Positions 1-9,162 are shown, counted from the first letter of the stretch. The stretch is 64,000 nucleotides of DNA from Leptospira paudalimensis (GCF_026151345.1 NZ_JAMQPR010000001.1:2348176-2412175); one strand, 5' to 3'. The notes: a model not told the origin generated them from the sequence alone. A program made the numbers and translations.

Positions 1-2
1 TT

Positions 3-41
3 TATGGATTCGGAAAAGAAGAAGGAGCCGAAGAAGAATAA
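3..41 (+). CDS. possible 3' end of a gene cut by the window edge
   Basis: The frame beginning at base 3 reads YGFGKEEGAEEE and stops at TAA (39-41). An acidic Glu-rich tail is a common protein C-terminus, but twelve codons cannot prove coding. The other two plus frames also stay open briefly, so this is only a suggestion that a plus-strand gene ends here and converges on thrB. Confidence 0.3.
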   Translation, partial: YGFGKEEGAEEE

Positions 42-88
42 ACTTCGAATCAAAGTTCACCTAACTTATCAATGGTTAGAGAGTGAAC

Positions 89-1042
89 TCATTTCATTTT
101 GATTCGTACGCCTACTCCATCAGGTTTTACCTTCCGAAATTGATACGTGATTCCAGAATCTTTCATGATCTTTGAAACTTTTGATTCCAATTCGTTTAAT
201 TTTGATTTTAAGGCCTTTCGTTCTAAAAAGATCAGTAAACTTGGACCAGATCCAGAGAGACAATACCCGATCCCTTCTTGTTTTAAAGTATCTGCTAAAG
301 GAAAAAGTGGAGATGAGTTTGGAATTCGGTAGGGAGTGTGCATTTTGTCTTCCAAACCAACTAGCAGATCACCAAACTTACGTTTATCTAGGAAATGCAT
401 CCATGCCCCAATTCGCGAAAGGTTAAATATCACATCTGAAGTCACATAGGACTTTGGCAGAGTTTTTCTCGATTCTTCTGTAGAAACAGAATACTCTGGG
501 GTAAGGACAAAAATGGAAACAGATGATGGAAACTTTTTTCGAAAGTACCTTAATGTCTCACCAAATGTAGAGTAAGCGAAAACAAATCCACCAAGGTAGG
601 CAGGGAGTGTATTATCAGGATGACCTTCAAATTCTGCTAAGTATTGAGTGAACTCTTGTTCTGTTGGCAAAGATTCGGGACTTAACCTTTTGTGGACTTC
701 TTTTGCTAAACAGAGTCCAGCAACAATCGCAGATGCACTAGACCCAAGCCCACCTTTTAAAGGCAAAGCCAATGTCATTTTACAATGATAAGGTGGAGGT
801 GTGAGATCCTTTGCAAATTTCGAAAAATATGACAAATAGGAAGACAAAACCAAATCTTCTTTTTTGGAGAAAGGTAAGGTTTTTCCATTTTTTAATTCTG
901 TTTTGGTTTCTGTAATTTCTTTTGAAAATTGGAATTCAAATTCATTATGGATGTCAAGGGCAAGGCCCATGAGGTCAAACCCAGGACCTAAATTGGCAGA
1001 AGTCCCTGGCACTTTGATCTGTATCTTAGGAAGGCGAACCAT
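89..1042 (-). CDS. thrB: homoserine kinase
   Basis: GHMP-family kinase that phosphorylates homoserine with ATP on the way to threonine; cytoplasmic. The 317-aa product has the N-terminal VPGTSANLGPGFD (about 11-23), typical of ThrB, the glycine-rich ATP loop PLKGGLGSSAS (about 94-104), and the C-terminal GHMP motif CLSGSGPS near residue 260. The length matches the family. It is the last gene of a minus-strand run, 34 bp after the CrtI-like oxidoreductase, with which it has no obvious metabolic link. The start ATG is followed by MVRLPKIQIKVPGTSANLG, so little N-terminal extension is possible. Confidence 0.9.
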   Translation of the reverse strand: MVRLPKIQIKVPGTSANLGPGFDLMGLALDIHNEFEFQFSKEITETKTELKNGKTLPFSKKEDLVLSSYLSYFSKFAKDLTPPPYHCKMTLALPLKGGLGSSASAIVAGLCLAKEVHKRLSPESLPTEQEFTQYLAEFEGHPDNTLPAYLGGFVFAYSTFGETLRYFRKKFPSSVSIFVLTPEYSVSTEESRKTLPKSYVTSDVIFNLSRIGAWMHFLDKRKFGDLLVGLEDKMHTPYRIPNSSPLFPLADTLKQEGIGYCLSGSGPSLLIFLERKALKSKLNELESKVSKIMKDSGITYQFRKVKPDGVGVRIKMK

Positions 1043-1076
1043 CGTTTCGCCCAGGCTCTAGGATTCGGTTCGGAAA

Positions 1077-2648
1077 TCAACCGAACTTTCGGGATTCAAA
1101 TTGTTCCACGGCATTGAGCCCACCAAGTACAACTGCTGGAATCCCCTGACCTGGATACACTGTGTCACCTGTCAGTAAAAGTGTTGGATCTTCTGAACGA
1201 TTGGATACCATTCGAAACGGATTAAAAAAATAAAAGGAAGGGATTCCTCCGACACGTCCCCATTTGCGTCCCGTCCAAGTTTGCCAAGTAACAGGTGTTG
1301 CAGAATGGTAAAACAAGATATTCGGAAGTTTGAACCAATCAAAGTTTTTTTCCAAAGCAGATAGAATCATGGATTCGATTTCTTTTTTCCGAATCTGGTA
1401 GTCTTTGTCGCGTTTCCAATTCTCAGGATATTCTAGATGAGTTGAAACCGATAAGATCCGGATTCCTTCTTTGGATCGGAGTTTGTCTTCTGGGTGTGAA
1501 ATGGATACGAATACTGATCGCCCTCCTCCGTGGGGAAGTGAGACTTCCAAATGAATTTGGTGGTGGAGGCATTCCTCTTGATGAGAATGTTCCTGAGAAC
1601 CTACTTGGATGGCAATTCCCATGGTAAAGGCTCCCCATATCCCATTTTCCATTTGTTTGGCCTTCGTTTTTAATTTTGGTAGACTTTCAGTGATTGTGAC
1701 TAAGTTCCATATCGGAAGGTTTGATACAAGGATAGGTGCAGAAAAAATAGAATTTTCTCTATTTTTTGTTTTCACTTCCCAAATCGTGTTAGGATTCGAT
1801 GGAAAGGAGGGAGATTCACCTAACGTTTCTTTATTGGAATAATCTGAAGGGTTTTCATAAACCTTTTTGGTTAAATGAATCACTTCCTGCTTTGGAAGAA
1901 ACTCTCCGCCTAATGCACGTATTCGTTTGATGACAGTTTGGGAAAGTTCCAACATGCCACCAGTCACTATATAATTTTGTAAGTTCGGATACGTGAGTCC
2001 AGCTGCTGCCATGGCAAAAGGTGCTTTGTTTGAAACGGATTGATTTGTGATAAGAAGTTGTTCATCCAAAAACTGTTTCCACTCCTCATTTTTGTGTAAC
2101 CAAAATAACTTTTGTACAAAACTTACTGAAACAAGCGAAAACAGAAAAACAATCACATCATAAGGTCGAAAGTTTTTTAAACTGACAAAAACCTCGCGAA
2201 GGTTTTGAAACGGAAACCATTTATATCTTGCCGACAAACTCCAAAGTTGATCCGAAAGAAAAAAACACAGCTTCCAAAACAAAACCATACGAAATCCACC
2301 ACCAAACACACGCTTGGCTTCATTTATCCATAGAGTTCTATCTTTATATCTTTCAATGGTTTTTCCACCAAGGTGAACTACCATTGACCTTTCTATGGGT
2401 TGGATTGGGAATTGGATTCCAAATTCTTTTGTGAGTCGGTCCATGGGAAGTCCTGGTTCAAAACCAACAAGGGTTGTAGCTCCAGATTCGAACAAATATC
2501 CATTTTTCCAAAAACTAGAGGCAGAACCTCCAGGAGAGATACTCTTCTCGAGCACGAGAACTCGTTTGCCTTTATTTGCAAACGATAAGGCAGCAGTGAG
2601 CCCACCAAGTCCAGAGCCAAGGACAATCACATCCCATTCATTTTCCAT
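1077..2648 (-). CDS. FAD-dependent CrtI/CrtISO-type oxidoreductase
   Basis: A 523-aa flavoprotein of the phytoene desaturase, carotenoid isomerase and retinol saturase superfamily. An N-terminal dinucleotide-binding loop GSGLGG (11-16) is followed by LEKSISPGGSASSF, the usual second contact to FAD. The C-terminus carries TGDTVYPGQGIPAVVLGG, the FAD-closing motif of CrtI-like enzymes. Substrate is not deducible: no other carotenoid gene (crtB, crtE, lycopene cyclase) lies in the window, although a UbiA-like prenyltransferase sits 4.5 kb away. Fatty-acyl or isoprenoid saturation is equally possible. It lies between an acyl-CoA dehydrogenase upstream and thrB downstream on the same strand. Confidence 0.75.
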   Translation of the reverse strand: MENEWDVIVLGSGLGGLTAALSFANKGKRVLVLEKSISPGGSASSFWKNGYLFESGATTLVGFEPGLPMDRLTKEFGIQFPIQPIERSMVVHLGGKTIERYKDRTLWINEAKRVFGGGFRMVLFWKLCFFLSDQLWSLSARYKWFPFQNLREVFVSLKNFRPYDVIVFLFSLVSVSFVQKLFWLHKNEEWKQFLDEQLLITNQSVSNKAPFAMAAAGLTYPNLQNYIVTGGMLELSQTVIKRIRALGGEFLPKQEVIHLTKKVYENPSDYSNKETLGESPSFPSNPNTIWEVKTKNRENSIFSAPILVSNLPIWNLVTITESLPKLKTKAKQMENGIWGAFTMGIAIQVGSQEHSHQEECLHHQIHLEVSLPHGGGRSVFVSISHPEDKLRSKEGIRILSVSTHLEYPENWKRDKDYQIRKKEIESMILSALEKNFDWFKLPNILFYHSATPVTWQTWTGRKWGRVGGIPSFYFFNPFRMVSNRSEDPTLLLTGDTVYPGQGIPAVVLGGLNAVEQFESRKFG

Positions 2649-2713
2649 GTTACTAGTAGACTGGCATAAAAAAACGAATGGGGAAAAAGTTTTAGTTTAG
2701 ATGATTTGTCTTA

Positions 2714-3898
2714 TCACTCCGACCAAAGTTTTTTGAGATCACTTGCTATGTTCTTTTGCATGGCTTCATTCGTACCACCACCAATGCTAAGAAGGATTGC
2801 ATCCCTGTGGAGTCTTTCTACTGGGTATTCTCGGCAATAACCATATCCACCTAGTACTTGTATGGCGTTTCTTGAAACTCGTTCTGCCATTTGAGTTGCA
2901 ACGAGTTTTGCAGACGCGGCACCAAGAGAATTACGAACATCTGGTCCAAGCTCACTTGCCACTTGGTAAACAAGAGCTCTCGCTGCTTGGTAATCTGCAT
3001 AAGACTCTGCTACTAACCTTTGGATTTGTCCAAACTCCATGAGTTTTTTTCCAAAAGCTTCTCGATGTCGAACTGTATAATCACACATGATGTCCACACA
3101 ACGACGAGCAATCCCTAGCGATTGTGCCGCGAGAGTCACCCTTTCGATTTCCAAATTACGCATCATATGTGTGATGGCACCATTCTCATCTCCAAGGAGA
3201 TTTTCTTCTGGTACTTCCATATCTTCAAAAACAAGTTGAGTTGTAGGAGAAGAACGCATTCCCATTTTTTCTTCTTTTTTACCGACCGAAAAACCTTTGT
3301 AAGACGATTCAATCACAAATGAAGTCATTTTTTTTGCATTTTTATCTAACTTTGTGTACAGAACAAAAACTTGGCCAACGGAACCATTTGTGATGTATTG
3401 TTTTACACCGTTGATGACGTAACGATCACCCTTTTTGACAGCATGGGTTGCCATTCCGAGGACATCAGTTCCAGCACCTGGTTCTGTCATACCCATTCCA
3501 CCGATCCATTCTCCAGTGATGACTTTACTGAGGTAACGGCTACGTTGTGAGGCATTGGAACTATAAAAGAAATTGTTCACAAATAGAACTTCATGAGCTA
3601 AATAAGAAAGAGTAAATCCTGGATCAAAACGACTCATCTCTTCGTGGATGATGACAGAAGCAAGTGGATCTAGTCCATGCCCACCGTCTTCTTCTGGCAC
3701 AGTGATTCCAAAAATTCCAAGTTCGGAACCAAGTCGTTTGAATAACATCTCATTAAACGATTCCGTTTCATCATTCTCTTTCGCTTGTTCGTCTAGTTCC
3801 CGTTCTGCAAAAGATGCAACGGATTGTCGTAGGGCTAAATGGTCTTCTGTTGGATTGAATAAATCATAAGAAGATTTTTTGGTCGTAAGAATGCTCAT
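2714..3898 (-). CDS. acyl-CoA dehydrogenase (isovaleryl/long-chain type geometry)
   Basis: A 394-aa FAD-dependent acyl-CoA dehydrogenase that should pass electrons to the EtfAB pair encoded at 8.4-10.1 kb. Visible features are the flavin and substrate signature MGMTEPGAGTDV near residue 135, YVINGVKQYITNG near 160, and the C-terminal GGYGYCREYPVERLHRDA. The site that holds the catalytic glutamate in short- and medium-chain enzymes is glycine here (IGGGTNE). A glutamate in LEIERVTLA near residue 250 sits where isovaleryl- and long-chain enzymes carry theirs, which suggests that subclass. It leads a minus-strand run with the CrtI-like gene 65 bp downstream and is divergent from the degenerate HD-GYP gene. 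Confidence 0.88.
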   Translation of the reverse strand: MSILTTKKSSYDLFNPTEDHLALRQSVASFAERELDEQAKENDETESFNEMLFKRLGSELGIFGITVPEEDGGHGLDPLASVIIHEEMSRFDPGFTLSYLAHEVLFVNNFFYSSNASQRSRYLSKVITGEWIGGMGMTEPGAGTDVLGMATHAVKKGDRYVINGVKQYITNGSVGQVFVLYTKLDKNAKKMTSFVIESSYKGFSVGKKEEKMGMRSSPTTQLVFEDMEVPEENLLGDENGAITHMMRNLEIERVTLAAQSLGIARRCVDIMCDYTVRHREAFGKKLMEFGQIQRLVAESYADYQAARALVYQVASELGPDVRNSLGAASAKLVATQMAERVSRNAIQVLGGYGYCREYPVERLHRDAILLSIGGGTNEAMQKNIASDLKKLWSE

Positions 3899-4259
3899 AG
3901 AGAAGATTTTTCCGTACTTTTCCTAAAACTGTAAACGAAAAAATCAGAGCCAATTGTCGTCATTTGCAGCATTTTATTCCAAAAACGAACATCGAATTTT
4001 TGAAATTTGACAAATCAAAACGACAATGTTCGTAAATCACCTAACATATATTAACAGATGTTTCTTTCCTGACACATCTTTTTTTGATTGGCTACAATTG
4101 TTACGAGAAAGTGAACATCCACTACTACAGATTAGGATTACTACTTACGGAAATTCCCTAAAAATAAAAATGATTATAAAAACAAAGGAATGAATTTACA
4201 ATTTATGGAAGAAGATACATCATCGCCTTAACATTCATAAAGATTCTTTAGTCGAATGT
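3899..4259. other. 361-bp divergent intergenic region with nested inverted repeats
   Basis: AT-rich region between the divergent acyl-CoA dehydrogenase and degenerate HD-GYP genes. No gene or RNA gene is visible. It contains two interlocking inverted repeats: TTGTCGT (3954-3960) with ACGACAA (4020-4026), and ACGAACAT (3985-3992) with ATGTTCGT (4026-4033). A TTGACA hexamer lies at 4007-4012 but has no good -10 box at 16-18 bp. The region may hold both promoters and a regulator site. Confidence 0.4.
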
Positions 4260-5744
4260 GTGTGGTTTCCTATGAGCACAAATGATACAAATATAGTACC
4301 CAGAGAAAAGCTCGCAAAATTTGAGTTAACCGAAGAATCTTTAAATAGTTTTCGGAAAAACCAAAACATCCCACTTGACTTATACAATAAAGATGGACAA
4401 ATTTTAATTCATAAAAAAAGAAACCCAACAGAAGCAGACTTTGGTAAACTTTTAAAGTTTGAAATGCAAGGAGTTTACTTCTTAATTTCCGAATTAAAAA
4501 AATCAAAACCTAATGGTGCCGATAAACCTTTCTTAGAACCAGGCCGAACTACAAAACTATTCGATATCGAAAAAACCGCTCGCTTCGCCAAACAATCGCA
4601 GGCGTTAATTGAAGATTTACGCAAAACATCCTTTTCCTCTGACCAAGCAGTGTTTGTACAAAACTCTGTAAATGAACTTCTCACCGATTTTACTAGTAAT
4701 CCCGATTTTGAATTGGGAATTTTTAATATCTTAGAGATCTTGAGTGTAGCAGGTGTTTCCGTTGAGTCAGAGCTTATGACCAAACGTACAGTTGTTGCCA
4801 TGGGAATGAAAGTTCGTACACGAAAAATTGTTAACGAAGGGAAAGAAGAATCAAATAAAAAAGACCACTTAAGCCTTATGATGGCAAGTTATTTAATGGA
4901 TGTCGGGTATTCAAGGCTTGAAGTTAAACAAACTCCAAAACTCACAAAAGAAGAGTATGCGGTTGTCCAACAGCACCCCATCATTAGTTATTTAATGACC
5001 CTGCCTGCCCCAGAAGTTGAATCCCATGTAAGAACTCTGATTTTAAACCATCACAGACCTTACAGGGGTAATGGAGTGAACAATAACTTCCCGGACCCAA
5101 GATCACTTTTCACCAAACTCATGTCAGTTCGAGATAAATACAACAGAGAAGTGGGAAAAGAAAGGATCACTCAAGATATCGAATTACAATTGCACTTGCA
5201 AGAAAACAATGTCACAACTTCCAGTTTTGAAGAAGACATTGCGATTTTGTCACTCGCAAGCGAATATGCATCCCTAACTTCTAACCAACCTTGGAGACCT
5301 GCTTTTAAATCTTCTACTGCACTCAAGATGATTCTAAACGATTCGTTTTTTTCCTATAGCAACAAAAACATTCGCCACCTCCTTGATTATGTAGGAAGTT
5401 CTCTCACCAATAACGAAAATATCATTAACTTTGGTGACTTTGTGATCACAGCTTCTGTGGATTCAGAAAAACGTGCTCACTTTGATATCTGCCTTGTTTT
5501 GGATGTAGGCAGATACCAAACAAGACCCAAACTCCAAAGGATTTGTAGCATAAATCCTGTTTTCCAAAAAGGGATTAAATTTAAAATTGCAGACTTTGAT
5601 TTAAAGAGCATAAAAATTGATCGTAGAAAAGCAATTATGGATTTAGCACTACAGGCTGGAACCACACGTGTGATTTATATCATTGATCCAGAATTAAATC
5701 CCGCCTTACACGAAGCAGTTTATAAATTAAATTTAAATACTTAA
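4260..5744 (+). CDS. degenerate HD-GYP-like protein
   Basis: A 494-aa soluble protein. Residues about 205-275 follow the HD-GYP layout (HDIGK, then HP, then HHE..DGSGYP) but with substitutions: MDVGY (213-217) where HDIGK is expected and NHHRPYRGNGVN (263-274) where the GYP motif is expected. The HP pair at 239-240 remains. Loss of the metal-binding HD histidine and of GYP suggests no cyclic-di-GMP hydrolysis; a binding or scaffold role is possible. About 220 further residues follow with no recognised domain. The start is GTG at 4260; an in-frame ATG at 4272 is an alternative and neither has a clear ribosome binding site. It ends one base from the convergent cyclase gene. Confidence 0.75.
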   Translation: MWFPMSTNDTNIVPREKLAKFELTEESLNSFRKNQNIPLDLYNKDGQILIHKKRNPTEADFGKLLKFEMQGVYFLISELKKSKPNGADKPFLEPGRTTKLFDIEKTARFAKQSQALIEDLRKTSFSSDQAVFVQNSVNELLTDFTSNPDFELGIFNILEILSVAGVSVESELMTKRTVVAMGMKVRTRKIVNEGKEESNKKDHLSLMMASYLMDVGYSRLEVKQTPKLTKEEYAVVQQHPIISYLMTLPAPEVESHVRTLILNHHRPYRGNGVNNNFPDPRSLFTKLMSVRDKYNREVGKERITQDIELQLHLQENNVTTSSFEEDIAILSLASEYASLTSNQPWRPAFKSSTALKMILNDSFFSYSNKNIRHLLDYVGSSLTNNENIINFGDFVITASVDSEKRAHFDICLVLDVGRYQTRPKLQRICSINPVFQKGIKFKIADFDLKSIKIDRRKAIMDLALQAGTTRVIYIIDPELNPALHEAVYKLNLNT

Positions 5745-5745
5745 C

Positions 5746-7101
5746 TCACACATTTTGGTAAGCATACAGATTGATTTTTTGTTCCCTACCAGGGAGTAAA
5801 ACACCTTCATTTTTATGCCATGCAGATGGTTTTCCTATTTCTTCCCATACTACTTCAGAAATGAGAAGTGGAGAACCTATTTCTTTACACGCCGACTCGA
5901 TCCTTGATGCTGTATTGACAGTATCACCAATGACTGTGTATTCCATTCTTTCTTCTGACCCAATGCTCCCACAAAACACTTCTCCAGAATGAATTCCGAT
6001 CCCGATTTTTATCTCGACTTGGCCTTGGGATTTTCTTTCTTCATTCCAAAGTTTTAACTCATTTAACATTGCATATGCGGCATTTACAGCATTTTTAACA
6101 TCTTCGCCTGGGATATCGGAAGGGAGTGGGGTTCCAAAGGTAACCATGACAGCATCTCCAATGAATTTATCCAAACTACCTTTGTTTTGAAAAATGACAC
6201 GAACCATTCGCCGACGAAATTCGGTAAGAAATACAGATAATTCTTCAGGATCCAAAAGTTCGGAAAACTGAGTAAACCCTCGAATGTCACTAAATAGAAC
6301 AGTCACCTTTTGGCGTTTTCCTTTGCCAATGACCTCAGGGTCGGAAACGATCTCGGATACCAAATCAGGAGAAAAGTATCTTGATAGAGTTGTTTTTTGA
6401 GTTTCGGATGCAGCAAACTTCAACAACATCCTGAGACTACGAAAAATTCCATATGATATGGCAAATACCAAAATCAAAAAAATCACAGGTTTGGAAACAA
6501 GCGCATCCAGAAGGATAATATCATCACCTAACACATAACTTGTCCAATCCAAACTAATTTGTGCATCAGGATCTAACAAAGCCGCAGTGATAAAGGAATA
6601 ATAACTAATGAGAAAACAAACAAAGGAAAACACAACCAAAGAAAATCGATATTGGAACAAACACAAAGATAATGGTAACAAATAAAATATGACAAGGGGA
6701 GTTTTCACCAAATAATTTGGATTTCCATCTCCTTTGATCCAATACCAGTTTAGGATGGTCATTGTAATCAAAACATTGTCTACAAGCAAACTAATGTAGT
6801 CATATTTAGTTTTCCACTTACTATCTTTTTTTTTCAGAATATGCAAATGTACAAATGTATTCATAAAATAGATACTGATTGCAATGAAGTTGACCAAATA
6901 ACCCCATATGGTATCTATATTACTAAGGTTGGCAAAAGCACTAGCAATGAGGGCAAATCCAATGACATACCGAAATCGAACTGCAAACAAAGCTCCCATT
7001 TCTTCTTCTTCTAAGAGTAGTTCCGACATATACTTGGGAAATTGGTCACGGATACAGTATACAGAATAAATGGCGTTTCGAATGGACCTGAACATTGGCA
7101 T
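5746..7101 (-). CDS. membrane-bound class III adenylate/guanylate cyclase
   Basis: Makes a cyclic nucleotide at the inner membrane. The 451-aa protein has an N-terminal membrane region with about six hydrophobic segments (40-220), a short helical linker containing RYFSPDLVSEIV, and a C-terminal class III catalytic domain. Metal-binding aspartates are in FSDIRGF (D272) and KFIGDAVM (D316). Lys312 and the aspartate in VIGDTVNTASRIE fit adenine recognition, and the Asn and Arg in that motif fit transition-state stabilisation. Adenylate cyclase is therefore favoured over guanylate cyclase. Start codons ATG at residues 1 and 3 are both possible. It converges on the degenerate HD-GYP gene and is divergent from the UbiA-like gene. 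Confidence 0.87.
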   Translation of the reverse strand: MPMFRSIRNAIYSVYCIRDQFPKYMSELLLEEEEMGALFAVRFRYVIGFALIASAFANLSNIDTIWGYLVNFIAISIYFMNTFVHLHILKKKDSKWKTKYDYISLLVDNVLITMTILNWYWIKGDGNPNYLVKTPLVIFYLLPLSLCLFQYRFSLVVFSFVCFLISYYSFITAALLDPDAQISLDWTSYVLGDDIILLDALVSKPVIFLILVFAISYGIFRSLRMLLKFAASETQKTTLSRYFSPDLVSEIVSDPEVIGKGKRQKVTVLFSDIRGFTQFSELLDPEELSVFLTEFRRRMVRVIFQNKGSLDKFIGDAVMVTFGTPLPSDIPGEDVKNAVNAAYAMLNELKLWNEERKSQGQVEIKIGIGIHSGEVFCGSIGSEERMEYTVIGDTVNTASRIESACKEIGSPLLISEVVWEEIGKPSAWHKNEGVLLPGREQKINLYAYQNV

Positions 7102-7179
7102 ACATTTCAGACTGTAAAAGTTTTTGTGGCAAGGGAATTTTCTTTTTGCTTTTGGATTCCGTCTTGGAATAGATGAACT

Positions 7180-8016
7180 ATGTTCCGAAACAAAAAGATA
7201 AATCGGGCATCTAAAGGTTTATTCACTTTTTCTTATCTGTCTTTTGATATCGTGTTTTCCGTTTTTGCGAATCTAATTTTTTTCAAACATTACTTCCAAA
7301 CCAAACTTCACCTGAGCTTAGTTTTGTTTTATCTGACTTCTGTTTGGGTCTTGTATTTGTCAGACCACCTATGGGATGCCAAAAAAGAAATTGCCCCACT
7401 CTCACTTCGTTCCCAATTTTATTTGCAGAACCAATCCAGAATCCAATGGGCTATCGGGATTTTATGTTTATCGGCTCTCGTATTTGGTTTAGTTTGGGAA
7501 TGGGAATTTCTAAGCCAGAACCAAACCTATCTCTTCTGTTTTCTGATTGTCCTTGTCCTTGTTGTAAAACAACTCTCTCCCGTTCCCAAGGAAATTTTGG
7601 TGTCTGTTTTTTATACATGGGGGATCCTCCTTCCGTTCTCAAATGCGAAAGGATTCCCTTTGATCGCTGTCAGTTTTTTCCTCCATGTACTCGCCAATGT
7701 CTTACAGACCTACCAAATTGACAGAGAAAGGGACAAAATCCAAAATACGAACACACTGAACCTTTGGCTTTCTCCACACTTGGCAAAAGGGTTAACAATA
7801 TTGGTTTTCCTCTCGGGGTTTAGCTTCCTTTGTTTTGGTTTTGGTTCCCAAACGATTCCATTTGTTTTTTTCTTGGGGATGGGGCTTTCCTACCTATGGC
7901 TCGGGGTTACTTGGTATTTCTTCCCAAAACCATCCTTGCAAAAGTTGTTTTCCGAACTTTCCTACTTGCCGATGTTTTTGCCTTCGATCATTTTTTTCTT
8001 CTCTGGACTCCGCTAA
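7180..8016 (+). CDS. UbiA-like membrane prenyltransferase family protein
   Basis: A 278-aa polytopic membrane protein with about eight hydrophobic segments. Two aspartate clusters are placed as in UbiA-type prenyltransferases: LSDHLWDAKKE after the second segment (near 63-73) and YQIDRERDKIQ (near 178-188), the latter matching the DxxxD motif. The first cluster lacks the usual NDxxDxxxD spacing, so the assignment is to the superfamily only. Substrate is unknown. The gene has its own ATG at 7180 and is followed after 17 bp by a small membrane-protein gene, so the two probably form one unit ahead of etfBA. Confidence 0.55.
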   Translation: MFRNKKINRASKGLFTFSYLSFDIVFSVFANLIFFKHYFQTKLHLSLVLFYLTSVWVLYLSDHLWDAKKEIAPLSLRSQFYLQNQSRIQWAIGILCLSALVFGLVWEWEFLSQNQTYLFCFLIVLVLVVKQLSPVPKEILVSVFYTWGILLPFSNAKGFPLIAVSFFLHVLANVLQTYQIDRERDKIQNTNTLNLWLSPHLAKGLTILVFLSGFSFLCFGFGSQTIPFVFFLGMGLSYLWLGVTWYFFPKPSLQKLFSELSYLPMFLPSIIFFFSGLR

Positions 8017-8033
8017 AAAATAAGGTTGGGTTT

Positions 8034-8333
8034 ATGTTATTTCTCTTTTTGCATATTTTCCTCTTTTTACTCCTTAGCTCACTCTACTGGTTCCGCTTTC
8101 GCTCCCAGGTGGAGAGCCCCAAGGGAAACCTTCTCATTGAAATCCAAAACGCTGGTAAACACTGGAAAGAGACTCCCCACCTAGTACTCGTACTCGCTTT
8201 TATCCTTTTCCTCCTCCTTCCCTTGGTCATTGGTTTTCAATTTTACCTCAGGTCCGATGCGAATGTCCTCGTTGTCATTGTTTGGATCATTTGGGCTTAT
8301 AATTGGAGCAAATACAGCTTCTTCCGAGAATAA
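8034..8333 (+). CDS. small membrane protein, unknown function
   Basis: A 99-aa reading frame starting at ATG 8034, with AAGG about 9 bases upstream as ribosome binding site. The same frame stays open further upstream inside the UbiA-like gene, but that part overlaps the real gene in another frame, so the internal start is chosen. The product begins MLFLFLHIFLFLLLSS (a transmembrane helix), has a short charged loop with NAGKHWKETPH, then two more hydrophobic segments, and ends YNWSKYSFFRE. No family is recognised. The 17-bp gap suggests co-expression with the UbiA-like protein. Confidence 0.6.
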   Translation: MLFLFLHIFLFLLLSSLYWFRFRSQVESPKGNLLIEIQNAGKHWKETPHLVLVLAFILFLLLPLVIGFQFYLRSDANVLVVIVWIIWAYNWSKYSFFRE

Positions 8334-8358
8334 ATTACTTCCCTTATGACTTCCCTCT

Positions 8359-8390
8359 CGTTTTCTGGTCTAAGGTAATCCACGAAAACG
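8359..8390 (+). promoter_or_regulatory. inverted repeat in the etfB leader
   Basis: CGTTTTCTGG (8359-8368) can pair with CCACGAAAACG (8380-8390), leaving one bulged base and an 11-base loop. It lies just before the etfB ribosome binding site TTAAGGA (8394-8400). Fold and function are inferred; it has no T-tract, so it is not a terminator. Confidence 0.35.
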
Positions 8391-8400
8391 GGGTTAAGGA

Positions 8401-9162
8401 ATGAAAATTGTTGTTCTAGTAAAGCAGGTTCCGGATACGGAAACCAATATCAAGGTCGGTGACAAATCGATCAACGAAGCTGGCGTAAAATGGATCATCT
8501 CTCCTTATGATGAATTTGCAATCGAAGAGGGAATCAGAATTCGAGAAAAAAGCGGTGGAGAAGTCATCGCAGTGTCCCTCGGCCCGGACCGTGTCGTAGA
8601 AGCACTTCGCACTGCCTACGCTATGGGTGTGGACAGAGCCGTTCATGTAAAAGTGGATGACTATGTAACTTTTGACTCTACATACACTTCCGAACTTCTT
8701 GCCAATTTCATCAAAGCAGAAAATGCAGATGTAGTGATTGGTGGTCGTCAATCCATCGATACTGACAGCTCACAAGTTGTCGTACAAATTGCAGAGAGAT
8801 TGAATGTTCCTCACGTAGCAATGGCTCTCAAACTCGAGTTTGATGGCAAAAAAGTAACAGCAACTCGCGAAATCGAAGGTGGAACTGAAGTGGTTGAAAC
8901 TTCTGCTCCTCTTGCCGTGACTGCGCAAAAAGGTTTGAACGAACCAAGATACCCAAGTTTAAAAGGAATCATGTCTGCTAAGAAAAAACCAGTCGATGTG
9001 AAAAAACCAGAAGAACTCGGTGCTACTGGTTCCAAACTCGAAGTTGTTTCTCTTGAACCACCTCCTCCACGTATCGCTGGTCGAAAACTGGAAGCAGCAG
9101 ATGCACAAGGTTTTGCATCTCAACTTGTAAAAGCTCTTCGCGAAGAAGCGAAGGTCATCTAA
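8401..9162 (+). CDS. etfB: electron transfer flavoprotein beta subunit
   Basis: The 253-aa beta subunit of the ETF heterodimer, which accepts electrons from acyl-CoA dehydrogenases. It begins MKIVVLVKQVPDTETNIKV, the standard EtfB N-terminus, and contains the AMP-site region VVIGGRQSIDTDSSQVV (about 115-131) and the signature LNEPRYPSLKGIMSAKKK (about 180-197). Length is normal. RBS TTAAGGA directly precedes the ATG. EtfA follows after 10 bp with its own RBS AAGGAGA. The window has two acyl-CoA dehydrogenases as likely electron donors; no ETF dehydrogenase is present here. Confidence 0.96.
   Translation: MKIVVLVKQVPDTETNIKVGDKSINEAGVKWIISPYDEFAIEEGIRIREKSGGEVIAVSLGPDRVVEALRTAYAMGVDRAVHVKVDDYVTFDSTYTSELLANFIKAENADVVIGGRQSIDTDSSQVVVQIAERLNVPHVAMALKLEFDGKKVTATREIEGGTEVVETSAPLAVTAQKGLNEPRYPSLKGIMSAKKKPVDVKKPEELGATGSKLEVVSLEPPPPRIAGRKLEAADAQGFASQLVKALREEAKVI

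Noticed and set aside
1077..8333. A carotenoid cluster made of the CrtI-like and UbiA-like genes
   Set aside because: They lie on opposite strands 4.5 kb apart with unrelated genes between, and no phytoene synthase or cyclase is present.
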